The notes: generated by a model not told the origin, from the sequence alone. Shown: positions 29,815 to 40,670, numbered from the stretch's first letter. The stretch: 64,000 nt of DNA from Mesostigma viride (GCA_009746045.1 RPFO01000041.1:5112420-5176419), one strand, 5' to 3'. Numbers and translations are program-made.

Positions 29815-31938
29815 CTACGCACGAGGAACGGAGGGCCGGGAGACCGCCTCGTTCGACCGCCCGGTCCACTCTTCCCCCTCTACCTCATCCTCCTCGTCGC
29901 CATGCCCATAGCCGGCGACCGCCTTGCCATCCATAACCCCCGAGGCGCCATTACCCGAGTCCTGTTGCTGTGAGAACAACTCATTCAACTCGCGGTTCAC
30001 CCGCTGGAACGAAGGACCCGTAGCGCGGGGCGTCTGGTGCTGCGTGGGACGCTGCCGGGCGTCCTGCAACTTGGCTGCGCGCTCGCCCGCGTTGCGAGGC
30101 CGGTCTGGGCGCCGTGCTTGTTCCGGGCGCTTACCGAAGGCAGGCCCGGAGAAACGGGGTGACGTCTGCTCGTCGCCACGATCGCGATCCCGTGGTGGTC
30201 GCGTGCAGTCCTTCTTGAGATGACCGACCTCGCCGCACCGGAAGCATCGCGCCTTGGACGCATCGATTGCATTGACCTGGGGCGCTTCATAGTCGCCGTC
30301 CTCCTGCTCGTGGTCGATAATGTCCTCAGAGGACCCATCTTGGTCCACCGTAGTGAAGTGGACGCGACGCGGTGCAGCACCAGCATGCCGATAGGTGACC
30401 GCTGCGCGGCGGCGTGCGAGCACATCTGACACCTTTAGAAGGTACTGCTGGATCTCGATCACATCCCACTGCTCCCACGGTATCTCAGCAAAGCGCTTTA
30501 GCACCTCATCTAGGAGTTCCGGACTCAGCGCCTCAATGAACCGCGCCCTATATTCGGTCCAGGTCAAGTCCTCAAGGCGAGCCGAGAATGCTTCAAACTC
30601 TGTCAGAAACTCGCGGAACGGCGTGGTGCCTTGGCGTAGCTTGGAAAAAGCCAGACGCTCGTGGAGCTTCCAGTCAGGGGGCACCAGCTTGCGCTCAATG
30701 CGCTCTAGTAGCTCCTCTACTGTGCGAGGGTACAAGCGCGACGCGACACTCTCACAGTTGAGTATGCCGACCACTGAGGGATCCATGCAGTTGGTGACGA
30801 CGTAGGAGATAAGAACCTCGGTAGCTAGCTCCCACCCATTGTGGTTGCACCACGCCCAGTAGATCTGTACCCACATACGCGTCCATTCGTCGATCTCGCG
30901 AGGGTTCATAGTCGCGCGCAGCTTGGGCACTGGTTTAAAGTCAGGCATGGGCGGCGCCTTAAACGCGTCGGCCCGAGGTCCGCCCACTGCGCGATACGGC
31001 GGAACATTAAAGATCGACAACGAGTCATCTGCCGATGCAGGCGCTGACCTAGTCGCGCTGCGTTGTAGCCAGACAGACGAGGGATGCGCGTAGCCAGGAT
31101 CACTGGGTGCCATGCGACTCAAGTTGAGGTTATTGCCATGCGACACGCTCGGCCGCGCAGGTCCGGCTGCTGGGACATTGCGCGCCGGATGGGACGACGC
31201 GGGCCCAGCCTCATCGTATACCGGCGGTGGAACCCTAGCCTCGTCCTGGGTCCACAGCGATGTCGCATTGGACTGCAGGTCACTGCCAAAAGAAACCCGT
31301 CGACCGCTCGCCCAGGGATGTTGTAATCGTTGGGCACGTTGCGCGTGATAATAGGCCGCGTTCTGACTAAGCGGACCAAACATCTGCGACCCGGTCGGCT
31401 GGCTTAGCGGCTGCTGCTGCTGCTGCAACGGCGGAAGCTGCTGCGGCTGCTGCCACTGTTGCTGCGGCGGCGGCGGTGGCTGCTGCTGCTGTACTGGCTG
31501 CTGCTGCCACTGCTGCGGCAACGGCTGTTGCTGTTCCGAATGCTGCTGTGGGGACTGCACTGGGTGCTGCTGCGGCTGCCCGGGCGGGCGTTGCTGCGGC
31601 TGCACTGACTGGTGCTGGGCTGCACTCGTGGGATTCGATCTGGGCCGGGTCTCATCACCTGCCCGTTCCATCAGCTGGTTATACTCAGCCTGCATTCGCT
31701 GCGGCTGGTATTCCTCCCTATTATCCATCCTATCCGCTCCTCGTGGCCTTCGCGGCTCACGGGAGGTACTAGCCAGCTCACCTGGGTGACCTACAGGACT
31801 GCCTTGCTGGTAGGACGAGCCCTGTTGTGATACCTCCTGTACTTGGTACTCTGGGCTGCCCTGCCTATCCAAGTCTGCACCTCCCTCCTCGGAATGACTC
31901 CTAGTCGTGCCGCGTACCTTCTTTTTACCCCGCGGCAT
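29815..31938 (-). CDS. Ty3-B gag
   Basis: I take the start at the ATG at 31938 (MPRGKKKVRGTTRSH). The frame is open 29 codons further, but that part reads as leader. The N-terminal third is rich in Gln and Pro with CAG/CTG-type codon runs. A Ty3-type capsid domain follows (about 360-540: WTRMWVQIYWAWCNHNGWEL, RTVEELLERIERKL, FREFLTEFEAFSARL). After an acidic patch comes one CCHC zinc knuckle, CFRCGEVGHLKKDC, and then an Arg-rich tail. The product forms the particle and binds RNA. The protease ORF follows downstream on the same strand. Confidence 0.9.
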   Translation of the reverse strand: MPRGKKKVRGTTRSHSEEGGADLDRQGSPEYQVQEVSQQGSSYQQGSPVGHPGELASTSREPRRPRGADRMDNREEYQPQRMQAEYNQLMERAGDETRPRSNPTSAAQHQSVQPQQRPPGQPQQHPVQSPQQHSEQQQPLPQQWQQQPVQQQQPPPPPQQQWQQPQQLPPLQQQQQPLSQPTGSQMFGPLSQNAAYYHAQRAQRLQHPWASGRRVSFGSDLQSNATSLWTQDEARVPPPVYDEAGPASSHPARNVPAAGPARPSVSHGNNLNLSRMAPSDPGYAHPSSVWLQRSATRSAPASADDSLSIFNVPPYRAVGGPRADAFKAPPMPDFKPVPKLRATMNPREIDEWTRMWVQIYWAWCNHNGWELATEVLISYVVTNCMDPSVVGILNCESVASRLYPRTVEELLERIERKLVPPDWKLHERLAFSKLRQGTTPFREFLTEFEAFSARLEDLTWTEYRARFIEALSPELLDEVLKRFAEIPWEQWDVIEIQQYLLKVSDVLARRRAAVTYRHAGAAPRRVHFTTVDQDGSSEDIIDHEQEDGDYEAPQVNAIDASKARCFRCGEVGHLKKDCTRPPRDRDRGDEQTSPRFSGPAFGKRPEQARRPDRPRNAGERAAKLQDARQRPTQHQTPRATGPSFQRVNRELNELFSQQQDSGNGASGVMDGKAVAGYGHGDEEDEVEGEEWTGRSNEAVSRPSVPRA

Positions 31939-32097
31939 GTTTACCAGTACCACATCCACAAGAGAAGGAAGGAAGGAGAGAGGAAGAAGGAGGAAAATGC
32001 CATGCACATGCCCACAAGCAATCAACCAAGCGACTGCCCTACGTTATTCTGCTAATGTAGCTATTATATAGTAAGCTATAATTAGTACTCTACTCCT

Positions 32098-32523
32098 CTA
32101 GAAACTAGGTGGCTGCCTAGGTGGGGTGCTGACAGTGAGTTGGCTGAACGTGACTGTGACAGCCTGTGTGTCCCCCGTCCTGCTCTCTACTGTTGCACTA
32201 TTGGGTGCACAGCTACGGCCCCTAGGCATTGGGCGAGTCCTAATCTCCTGAGGTGGTGCCTCTACGTGCAAGCCTACTGGACGTGTCATGTATTCCTGGA
32301 TAAACCTATCTGCTTCCCATGCTGTCTTGAATCCCTTAAAGATAGCCCTATGCCTATCCACTATATAGTTCTTGCAGTCTACCCAGCTATAGAAAATACC
32401 TACTTTCCCTGTGCCTCCATCATGTGCCACAGCATAGTAAAGTTGCCTAGATACATCACTATCCCAACCCCCAAGTCCATTATTATATCTATTATTATTT
32501 CTATTATTACTATTAGCCATCAC
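32098..32523 (-). CDS. Stand-alone RNA:DNA hybrid-binding domain ORF upstream of gag
   Basis: The 141-aa ORF begins with an Asn/Arg-rich leader. Residues 29-75 then read as the hybrid-binding domain found at the N-terminus of RNase H1 and in caulimovirus viroplasmin: YYAVAHDG, KVGIFYSWVDCKNYIV, IFKGFKTAWEADRFI. The conserved aromatic, the Trp of the SW pair, the Cys-Lys and the FKTxxEA block are all present. The tail is polar. It lies between the 5' LTR and gag of Ty3-B, on the element's coding strand. A domain that holds RNA:DNA hybrids would act during reverse transcription or on R-loops; this role is inference. Two ATGs (codons 1 and 2) open it. Confidence 0.78.
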   Translation of the reverse strand: MMANSNNRNNNRYNNGLGGWDSDVSRQLYYAVAHDGGTGKVGIFYSWVDCKNYIVDRHRAIFKGFKTAWEADRFIQEYMTRPVGLHVEAPPQEIRTRPMPRGRSCAPNSATVESRTGDTQAVTVTFSQLTVSTPPRQPPSF

Positions 32524-33223
32524 ACACGTTGTCTATTGCCAGCAGACAGAGATAGAAAAGAGAAAGGAACCTTTTTACCTCTAGTGTGTGACCTGTCACA
32601 GGGGGGGGATGCCAACTGGCTCTAATCTAATCACTATCACAGAAATCAGGAGCTTCGCGCCCCTAATTCCATACAAGAGGGTAGCCTCCGTGATAACTGC
32701 CCGCCTTTTCGCAAGGACGAAGCCACGGAAACCACCCTACCAGCGCCCACAGCTTTCGCAGCCAGGACGCTAGTCACAATACGTCACAGAAACGACAATT
32801 CACAAACAAAACAACAAGGAGGGGCACATCACCTCACTCCTACGCGTGCAGGTAAGAGAGACGGAGCAAGGCGGTTGGCTGCAAGCTACTACCACATACT
32901 GCATGACAAAACGTACCTTGGCGTTGCGCAGCCGACTTTCCTCCCTGGCTTGTGGCGCCGATTCCTTGTAGTGGTGCAGAGCCGAGCTCCCCGTCGGTGC
33001 CCAGTCGACAGGAGATGCTTCTAAGCCCTACCTATGACCGCCCTTTCAGCTAGACGATGCCGCCGTTCACCACAGCCAGTTCCCAGGCTGGCGGGTCGAA
33101 CTCGGCTTTCTATCTCACTAAATATTGGGCCGGTCCTGCGCAGGCCCTGCGCTATTAAGAATGCACCTAGCGGCTTAAACACAAGGGCTCTTCGCGAGCA
33201 CCTGTGGAAAACCTCTAGAACTA

Positions 33224-33235
33224 CCTCCGATCCAG
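33224..33235 (-). other. Primer-binding site of Ty3-B
   Basis: On the minus strand CTGGATCGGAGG follows the LTR end GTAACA directly. It resembles the Ty3-A site (TGGTATCGGAGG) with a two-base deletion. Confidence 0.65.
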
Positions 33236-33916
33236 TGTTACGTCCCGAGCCGGACGGTGCGAAAGATCTAATCTAGTATAAGGTGCAGTTTAATAAGCCG
33301 GCATAGCCGCGCATCCGCGTACCGCGATAGCAAGCAAAGATCGCAGTAAATTGACTAACTGAGCAGCGGTTTATCCTCAGCTAGGCCTTATAGCATGATT
33401 AATTAATCTAGCTATATAACACGGCATGTCATGAGGCAAATGACATCCGGATTAGTGCCCCTTGGTCTGAGAGAGTCGTCAACACTCGTTTCATTAATCA
33501 TCAAACTCGTTTCATTAATTGGTCTGAGAGAGTCAATCGTCCTCAGACCAACTTCACCTAGTTGCGCTACCAAGCTGGCAAGTTGGTGTGCAGGCGCGCC
33601 GACATGCGCGCCGATCTTCCAGATACTGCCGTCAAGCCCCAATAGGTTCTGTATGACGTCTAGGGCCGGCCCGGCCCCTAGAAGATCTCGTACTTCTGGC
33701 TAGGCCCAAAATAACTGGTCCGAAACACACAAAGTACCAAATAAACACACGAAGTCCCGAACTTAGGACAAATTCCCAAATTAAGTCCCGAATTGAGTCC
33801 TATAGTCCGGCGGACTATGAAAGCGAGCTATCGAAAGTCCCAAACGAATAACAAATGACTTTCGACTTATTTATTGAAGGCATCGTTACGCCCATACAAA
33901 GGTTTGGGCCGTAACA
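33236..33916 (-). mobile_element. Ty3-B 5' LTR
   Basis: The 681-bp LTR is intact. It differs from the other LTR by scattered substitutions (for example GGCATCGTTACG against GGCATTGTTACG) and by a rearranged AG-rich stretch near 33500-33530, so the insertion is not brand new. Confidence 0.92.
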
Positions 33917-33975
33917 GTATTATACATTATACACCTGGGCCGCGTACGATAGCGTATTGCGTATGATTATACACC
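33917..33975 (-). mobile_element. hAT-family relic, end piece
   Basis: The reverse complement matches 47258-47310 of the intact hAT copy (TCATACGC, TCGTACGCGGCC, AGGTGTATAATGTATAATAC). Together with 19776-19859 it shows that Ty3-B landed inside a hAT-type element. The terminal CAGTGATG is not preserved here. Confidence 0.7.
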
Positions 33976-34783
33976 GGCGGCTGCAGTAGAGCGGCCCTTC
34001 CTCACAGAGCCCTTCCTCACATGCCATGTAGGGACGTAATGCATTATAGGCTAGCAGAAGCTTGCAAGCAGGAGAAAAGAAAAGCGGGGTTCCCCGGGAT
34101 ACCTCTAAGTGCAGTGACCTTTACCATAAACAAAACGAGGAAGAAGAACAGAGTCTATCACAGCACACGCCCGAGCTTTCCGCAAAACAAGGGCACATTA
34201 CGCTACTCCCCTACGCGGGGCACACAGAGGTAAACCCTGTCAACATAATCGGCCACAGACCGACGGTATCTACCCCAAGACCCGTTGCAGGTCACACAAT
34301 GATGGGCGCCTCCGCGACACCCACAGGCACAAACGACATATAAACGCCTACAGAGAGCACAACATTTAACATAAACCCCCTACGCGTGCAGTCCCGGAGA
34401 GAAGGCACGCGTCTAAGAAAAGAAACCTAAACTAGGTGACGTACCATCGTCAATATCGTTGAGAACCCCTGAGCTGGCCGCCACCTGGTGTCGTTGAAAG
34501 CCGGAGCTCTGGCCGCCACCAAGTGTCGTTGAAAACAGGGGTAATGGCAGCTATTGTCGCCTAGCCCTCACCACAGGGCCATGGCTGGCCCCGCCGAGTA
34601 TCCCGGACTGGCCGCTTGCTGTCTAGGTCGTCGTTGAATCCCTTACGGGCTGGCCGCCGACCTGTCAGCAATCGTTGAATACCGGAACCTCTAGATCTAT
34701 CTACACCAAGCTCCGCCTTGGTTTCCTAACTGGCTACACTAGCCCTCTCCGCGAGAGTTAGCTAACCTCTCCAGCACATTTTT
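33976..34783 (-). mobile_element. Leader region of another Ty3 element (Ty3-D)
   Basis: The stretch resembles the leader of Ty3-B (AACAAGG, GGGCACAT, CTCC and CTACGCG in the same order near 32810-32850 and 34190-34215). It contains three imperfect copies of a TCGTTGAA...GGCCGCCACC motif at 34465-34530 and 34630-34680. No gag is present. It is read as the truncated 5' interior of a minus-strand element whose LTR follows at 34798. Confidence 0.55.
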
Positions 34784-34797
34784 CCTCCGATAACCAG
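34784..34797 (-). other. Primer-binding site of Ty3-D
   Basis: On the minus strand CTGGTTATCGGAGG follows the LTR end, like the sites of Ty3-A and Ty3-B. Confidence 0.65.
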
Positions 34798-35436
34798 TGT
34801 TACGTGCCAGCCCAGACACCTAGCCTGAGCTACGTAGCGAAAGATCTACCATGCCGGAATTAGGAAGATTCAAGGTGGCCTAATGCAGATTGCGCTTCAC
34901 GACTGGGGTCGTGAGGTATCTGGCACCGCGACTTGATGCCAAGCTAATTAATACACACTTATAATGGCTAGCAATACCAATTACAAATGGATAGTTGCCC
35001 CAGGTTTAATATGAAGGCGTCATCGCACTTTACATTCATCAAACCAAGAGGACGAGACTCTCGTCCTCGGACCAATTTCACCTAGGTCTGCCACTATAAA
35101 GCTGGCAAGGGGCGCCGACATGGCGCCGACCTTCCAAAGCATGCAGTCCACACAAGATCCTCGGGTCGACATCGACCCTCGCCTACAGAATCCACGCATG
35201 AGTACAATATATCTCAACTAGCTATAAAGTACGCAACGCGGCGCGACTGCACCGGCCCCTAGAAGATACACGCATACAACAACCTAGGCCCCAAAATAAC
35301 TGGTCCGAATCACACAAACTGTCATAGTTCCATACAAAAGTCTTGACCAAGGGACAATTCCCCAATTAAGTCCCGAATTGAGTCCCAAAGTCCTACGGAC
35401 TATGACAACAAGCCAAACTACATAATTTATTCCATT

Positions 35437-35465
35437 GGGTGGTTTTACCGGATTAGGATACATTT
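35437..35465 (+). repeat. Left TIR of the 9.8-kb element
   Basis: This repeat is identical to the reverse complement of 45232-45260. The next 20 bp fold back on it: GGATACATTTG, a short loop, CAAATGTATCC. Confidence 0.9.
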
Positions 35466-36259
35466 GCACGGCTTCAAATGTATCCTAAATGCACCATTGG
35501 CAAACATGGTTTCTGGACATGGTCAATATCATTCATATGTTTGGCAAGCATGATATGATCATGCTTGCCAAAGATGTTGTCTCTTTTCATATTTCACACA
35601 TATATTATCGGCCTCGGCGTGCCATGCTTCCACGTTTGTTGTCTCTTTTCATATATTGTGAATATGATCAATAAAATTCCAAACATGACCATGTTGGAGA
35701 CTTCAAGTGGAGCATCATGATTACTGTTTTCACTATTACGTAACCCATGGTTCATGTTAACATGGCATAATGAGCAATCCTATTGACCCCATGACTAATG
35801 GTGAAGTTAATAAAGTTACATCGTGGCACGTCACTATAGCATCAAGTTGCATCATTGTGCATAAAGTAGTTTAGCACTGAGTTGGCATGCCAACACCAGG
35901 TACACTAAATAAATTAAAACCAGAATTGATAAACAACCCAGTATCCAAATACAGTATCCATATATATGCAGGTCGTACTACAGGTACAGCCACGGCTGCC
36001 ACGCGGCTTCTGCAGCGATCACGCTCTTTCTCCTAGACAATTGCTCTACTGGTCCCTACAGGTCGGTCGACTTGGACCATGATGCGTCAAGAACAGTTAA
36101 TTGACCGACTTAAACAAGATGTTTGTCTACATGCAGCTGTCTGCACCTAACTAACGCGAAACCGCGTGCTACCAAATATAGGGGCAAATGCATGAGTAAC
36201 ACATGTCAACGCACAACCGGTGGAAATCACGCGATACCAACCGCGGCAACAGTGGTGTG

Positions 36260-36720
36260 AACATAGCGGGCACTGACATGCAAAAAAGCACCAGCAGCGG
36301 CATCAGTAGCAAATTGTAGTAGCGGAACAATAGCCACTACATCAATGCAACAACACATCAGCCCAGCAACACAGCAGCAGCATGACCGTAGCACAGCAGC
36401 AGCACAACTGTAGCACATCAACACGGCCGCATAGCAGGAGCACAAGTCAGCGCAGCAGCAACTTAGTATGCCGATTCCTGAATTTCCTATCAGTGGACTA
36501 TAGTCCATTGATAGGAAATTCACTAATAGGCAGTACTAGCTCAGCAGCACGGCAGCAATGCAGCAGTGCATCAACACAGCAGCACGACAGCAATACATCA
36601 GCGGCACGGCAGCAATGCAGCAACACATCAGCACAATAGCACAGCAGCAGCACGGCAGCAATGCAGCAGCAATAGCATGGCAGCACAGCAGCAGCAGCAG
36701 CACATGAGCAGCTCAATGAC
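36260..36720. repeat. CAG/CAC-rich region with an embedded 42-bp palindrome
   Basis: AGCAGCAC-type trinucleotide runs surround a near-perfect palindrome at about 36479-36521, centred on GGACTATAGTCC, with one mismatch in its arms. No gene is assigned; ORFs here follow the triplet period. Confidence 0.75.
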
Positions 36721-36738
36721 AACAACGCTGCTTGCGCT

Positions 36739-38269
36739 TCAGCAGTCGTCGTCGTCGTCATCGTCATCGGCAAGGATGAGCGCTCGCTTCCGACGCCGGG
36801 AGGCGCCTGCGTTGTTGTTCTCCGCCACAACGTCGCTGGGTGGAACCATCTCGCGCAATCGAGCCTCGGCCAGGGTGATATCCGGCGCTTGCAACGCAGG
36901 GACGACCACACCGGGGCACCCGCAGATCTGTGCCTCCAGCTCGTGGAGAGGCACGCAAGAAACCGCGTCCTCCTCCCAACGGGCACCCCAGTACATGGCT
37001 ACCATGTCGTTTTGCGTGTCGACAACAGCGACACGACCATGGTACCTGCCGTCCCGGCTTTCGGTGCGACCGTCCGCGGATGTCACACGCTCCGACGCCC
37101 AATGACACACGACTTGCCCTACGAGGTTGCGGCTGCCACTCTTGACCTGCAGCGTTACGCCTTCCCAGCATGCCTTCGCCATGCCGACGATGCCCTTCGA
37201 GCATTCAGCATCTTGCCACTTCACGACCGGGTGTTCCGCGTCATAGGGCACCTCCTTCAGCGCCTTTAGGCACTCCTTGGTGAGCTTTTCGTTCGCACCC
37301 AAGGAGACTCCATGGGGCGGCTGACCTCGCTTGCCCACCACTTGTGTCAAGACGAGGTCTGAGGCGGTGATGATCACCGTGTGCGCCGCAGTGGTTGGCG
37401 GATGGGGCCATTGCGCAATGTCTGTATTCCACGGGTGCCACGTGTCATGCAAATGCTTAGCGCGGTATACAAAGAGCTCAATAGAAGGTTGGCCGCCATC
37501 CTCCTTCGCAACCACCTCCTTGATGATGCCAACGAGGACTGGAGTCCACGTGAGCTTCGAGTTGCAGAGAATACCAGCTGAAGGGTGCCAGTATAGAACA
37601 GCGGAGCCTTTCTCAACGCCTTGCATGCGCTTCAAGTAAGCGACCTTGGCTGCCATGGCCCTGTCTTCTGCCGCCCATTCCTGCTGTGTGTGGCCATCAT
37701 GACGAACTCGGTCTACCAGCGGGGTGACGCGCACCGCCTCTGCGTCGACCAACGCCATGAAGTGCTCTTCTTGCGTCGGTGGTGGTTCAGGCGCTGCATC
37801 GTGCTCACGCAGGGCGGAGATGTCCGCGCGAGATGGCCACGGCAAAGGGCGCCACTCCTCAGGCACCTCCTCAGGGGCATGTGGGACTTGACTTGCGAAA
37901 AAAGGCCTTGTTTGGCTTGATGGTGTCGGGCGGAAAGTACCACTGCCAGATGCCATGGGGCAACTTCTCGACCCTTGTTTTGATCGACTCCAGCTCCTTC
38001 CCCAGAAACTCCATGTTCAATGGTGCGAAGGCTGGGGTGTCCTGCAACATCGGAATGCGGTCTGGATCCACAAGTCGGACGCCAAACAGCGGCCGCCCCT
38101 CCGCATCAAACCTGTATGGCTGTGTCATCGCCTTCCCGCACCGTGGCGCGCCTTCCTGTCGAGTCCCCGCGGGCTGCCACGGCGTCTTTTGGGACTCCGT
38201 GGTCCGGTAGGACAACCAGGTCTCTGTGTTGCCCTGTACCTGGAAGAAGACGGCGTGGTGCACCTTCAT
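36739..38269 (-). pseudogene. Tudor-like domain gene with acidic tail, one frameshift
   Basis: The gene is read in two frames. The first (38269-37871) starts MKVHHAVFFQVQGNTETW and reaches GIWQWYFPPDTIKPN. The second (37956-36739) carries on from there. The change falls at an A6 run at 37898-37903. Near the C-terminus a segment of about 80 residues (GRYHGRVAVVDTQNDMVAMY to ELEAQICGCPGVVVPAL) looks like a Tudor/Agenet-type barrel and matches the ORF at 62816-63106. The protein ends in a basic cluster, SRRRKRA, and eight Asp, suggesting a nuclear protein. A middle block (PVLVGIIKEVV, IELFVYRAKHLHDTWHPW) may be a second barrel or BAH-like domain. The N-terminus is unclear because the frame runs into a GC-rich minisatellite upstream. 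Confidence 0.6.
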
Positions 38270-38284
38270 TGAGCGACCGCGTTT

Positions 38285-39270
38285 TTCAGGCACCGGCTGT
38301 GCCGCTCCGCCGCTCCGCCGCTCCGCCGCCCGCCGGCTGCGCCGCCGGCCCGCCGCGCGCCGGCTGCCCCGCCCCGTAGCCCGTCGACAGGCTGCCCCGC
38401 CCCGCCGCATGCCAGCTGCGCCGGCCCGCCGCCCACGCGCGCCGGCAGCGCCGTTGGCCCCCCGCGCGCCGACGGCCCTGCCCCGCCGCCCGTTGACAGC
38501 CCCGCCCCGCCGCATGCCAGCTGCGCCGGCCCGCCGCCCATGCGCGCCGGCAGCGCCGCTGGCCCCCGCGCGCCGACGGCCCTGCCCCGCCGCCCGTCGA
38601 CTGCCCCGCCCCGCCGCCCGTCGACAGCCCTGCCCCGCCGCATGCAGGCTGCGCCGCCGCTGCCACCTCGCTGCGCGCTGGCTGCGCCACCTCGCCGCCC
38701 GCCGACGGCGCCGCCCCGCCGCGCACCGGCTGCCCCGCCCCGCCGCCTGTCGACTGCCCCGCCCCGCCGCATGCCAGCTGCGCCGGCCCGCCGCCCACGC
38801 GCGCCGGCAGCGCCGCTGGCCCCCCGCGCGCTGACGGCCCTGCCCCGCCGCCCGTCGACTGCCCCGCCCCGCCGCCCGTCGACAGCCCCGACCCACCGCA
38901 TGCCAGGTGCGCCGGCCCGCCGCCCGCGCGCGCCGGCAGCGCCGCTGGCCCCCCGCGCGCCGACGGCCCTGCCCCGCCGCCCGTCGACAGCCCTGCCCCG
39001 CGCCCGTCGACAGCCCCGCCCCGCCGCATGCCAGCTGCGCCGGCCCGCTGCCCACGCGCGCCGGCAGCGCCGCTGGCCCTGCCCCGCCGCCCGTCGACTG
39101 CCCCGCCCCGCCGCCCGTCGACAGCCCTGCCCCGCCGCATGCCAGGTGCGCCGGCCCGCCGCCCGCGCGCACCGGCAGCGCCGCTGGCCCCCGCGCGCCG
39201 ACGGCCCTGCCCCGCCGCCCGTCGACAGCCCCGCCCCGCCGCATGCCAGCTGCGCCGGCCGGCCGCCCAT
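38285..39270. repeat. GC-rich minisatellite
   Basis: Units of roughly 104 to 130 bp repeat about eight times, marked by GCATGCCAGCTGCGCCGG. They are built from smaller CCGCCCCGCC modules. All frames on both strands stay open and give Ala/Arg/Pro/Gly strings up to 350 codons, which I reject as genes. Confidence 0.9.
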
Positions 39271-40370
39271 GCGCGCCATGCGCTTCGCAGGTCCATTGGG
39301 ATCATGAGGCCTGCGCAAATCTCACCTCGGAGGCCCGTGCTACTTCTAGTAAGATGCTTGCATTTTCAATGCGTCACCTATATGCAGGCATAGAGGGTGG
39401 TACATGGCGCTAGACTCATCAAGGGATAGGAGCCATGCCCTCAGCAATTACTCACCTCCTGGCCCTTGCTGTTGCGGTCTCGGATGAAGATGATGGTCTA
39501 CACGCCGCCGCATGCAAACAAGGAATGAGAGACAAAGCCGTGCGAGGCCAATATGGGCACAGTGAGAGAAACAAGTCGACGCGAACCTACATCACGAGTG
39601 TCAGCGAAGGGGACCCATGGGAGAAGTCTCCCTCCCATGGTATCATTCACGGACACACGCAGCGGCCATGGGAACAGCCAAAACAGCAGGTTCACACACG
39701 CAAGGGCAACGACCTGCAGTGCCTGACCAGCATGTCGGTCAGTTGTGATTGGCAAGGCAGAGCCACACACACCAGGTACACGCTGCATGGGCAGGGAAGA
39801 CGCTCTTACATGAGAAAAAGCGAGGAAACGTGCGCGAGAAGGATATTAAGAGCGATCCGCGCTAGAAGGATGCTACAATAGCATCATATATTCAAGAATT
39901 AGCAAAGAAAGATGTAGAAAAGAGACAAAAGAAAGAAATACGAGAGAAAGCAAAGACAGGGAGCTGCCAAACAGGGCAGACAAAAGGTTACGAGCGGCAA
40001 GAGTTGTGAACGCTGCACTTGATTGCTTTCTCTGACTTGTCAACTGCGAAGAGTGACTGACTTACCTCTCTGGAAATGGTATGCTCAGCATCCCATGGTA
40101 ATGAAATGGTGAGCTATGCTGTCAGACATGCCTATATAACATAGCTACCCTAGGGTCCTAATACAAAACTAGAAATCAAACCATACCGTGAGTTTCCCGG
40201 CTCGCACGGCCTCCTCCCTTTGTGCCGACGCCTGCAAACACAACGGGCCGTGGAGGAGGGTGGAAAGGTGGGCAAGTGTGGAGGAGTTTGGGGGGGACCG
40301 GGTTGAGCAGCGGTGGGGGAAAGATGTGCCGGTCATGATGTTGTCAACTACAGCTGTTGTATCGTGATTC
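39271..40370. other. No recognisable gene
   Basis: Only short ORFs occur (such as 39435-39881), without a family I can name. Confidence 0.5.
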
Positions 40371-40374
40371 ACCT

Positions 40375-40670
40375 TCAATAAGTCTACTGTTCTACATCCG
40401 GTGGTGGATGGACACAAGCAATAAAGGCCCCGCCCACAACTCAGATTTCTTTAGAAAATCTACTGATCTACATTCGATGGCGCCTTCACAGAAGCAGGAA
40501 ACTCCGCCCACCGGTCAAATGTGACGCCCAACAAAGCCCCAACTTATTTCTTCAAGAAGTATACTGTTTTACATCCGGTAGTGCTTGGACAGAAGCAATA
40601 TGTAAAGCCCGCCCACAAATCGGATTTCTTTACGAAAAACCTGTTTTACATTCGATGGGGTCTTGACAGA
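40375..40670. repeat. Four degenerate repeats with TACTGTTYTACATYCGRTGG
   Basis: The motif lies at about 40384, 40462, 40560 and 40641, alternating between about 79 and 98 bp spacing. Each is followed by a CAGAAGCA-type element and a CCGCCCAC box. Confidence 0.7.

Larger units (their letters stand above)
19855..33921 (-). mobile_element. Ty3-B: full-length LTR retrotransposon (chromovirus type) with nested insertion
   Basis: Both LTRs start TGTTACGTCC and end GCCGTAACA in plus orientation. They are flanked by the same 5-bp duplication GTATT at 19855-19859 and 33917-33921. The genes run on the minus strand: hybrid-binding ORF, gag, protease-integrase, integrase with chromodomain, extra ORF. 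A PBS lies at 33224-33235 and a polypurine tract at 25442-25457. Without the 4.9-kb insertion in its 3' LTR the element is about 9.1 kb. Reverse transcriptase and RNase H are absent. Confidence 0.92.

Noticed and set aside
37871-39413. Ala/Arg/Pro/Gly-rich ORFs up to 457 codons
   Set aside because: They arise from the GC-rich minisatellite. Only the non-repeat end (below 38269, minus) reads as real protein.
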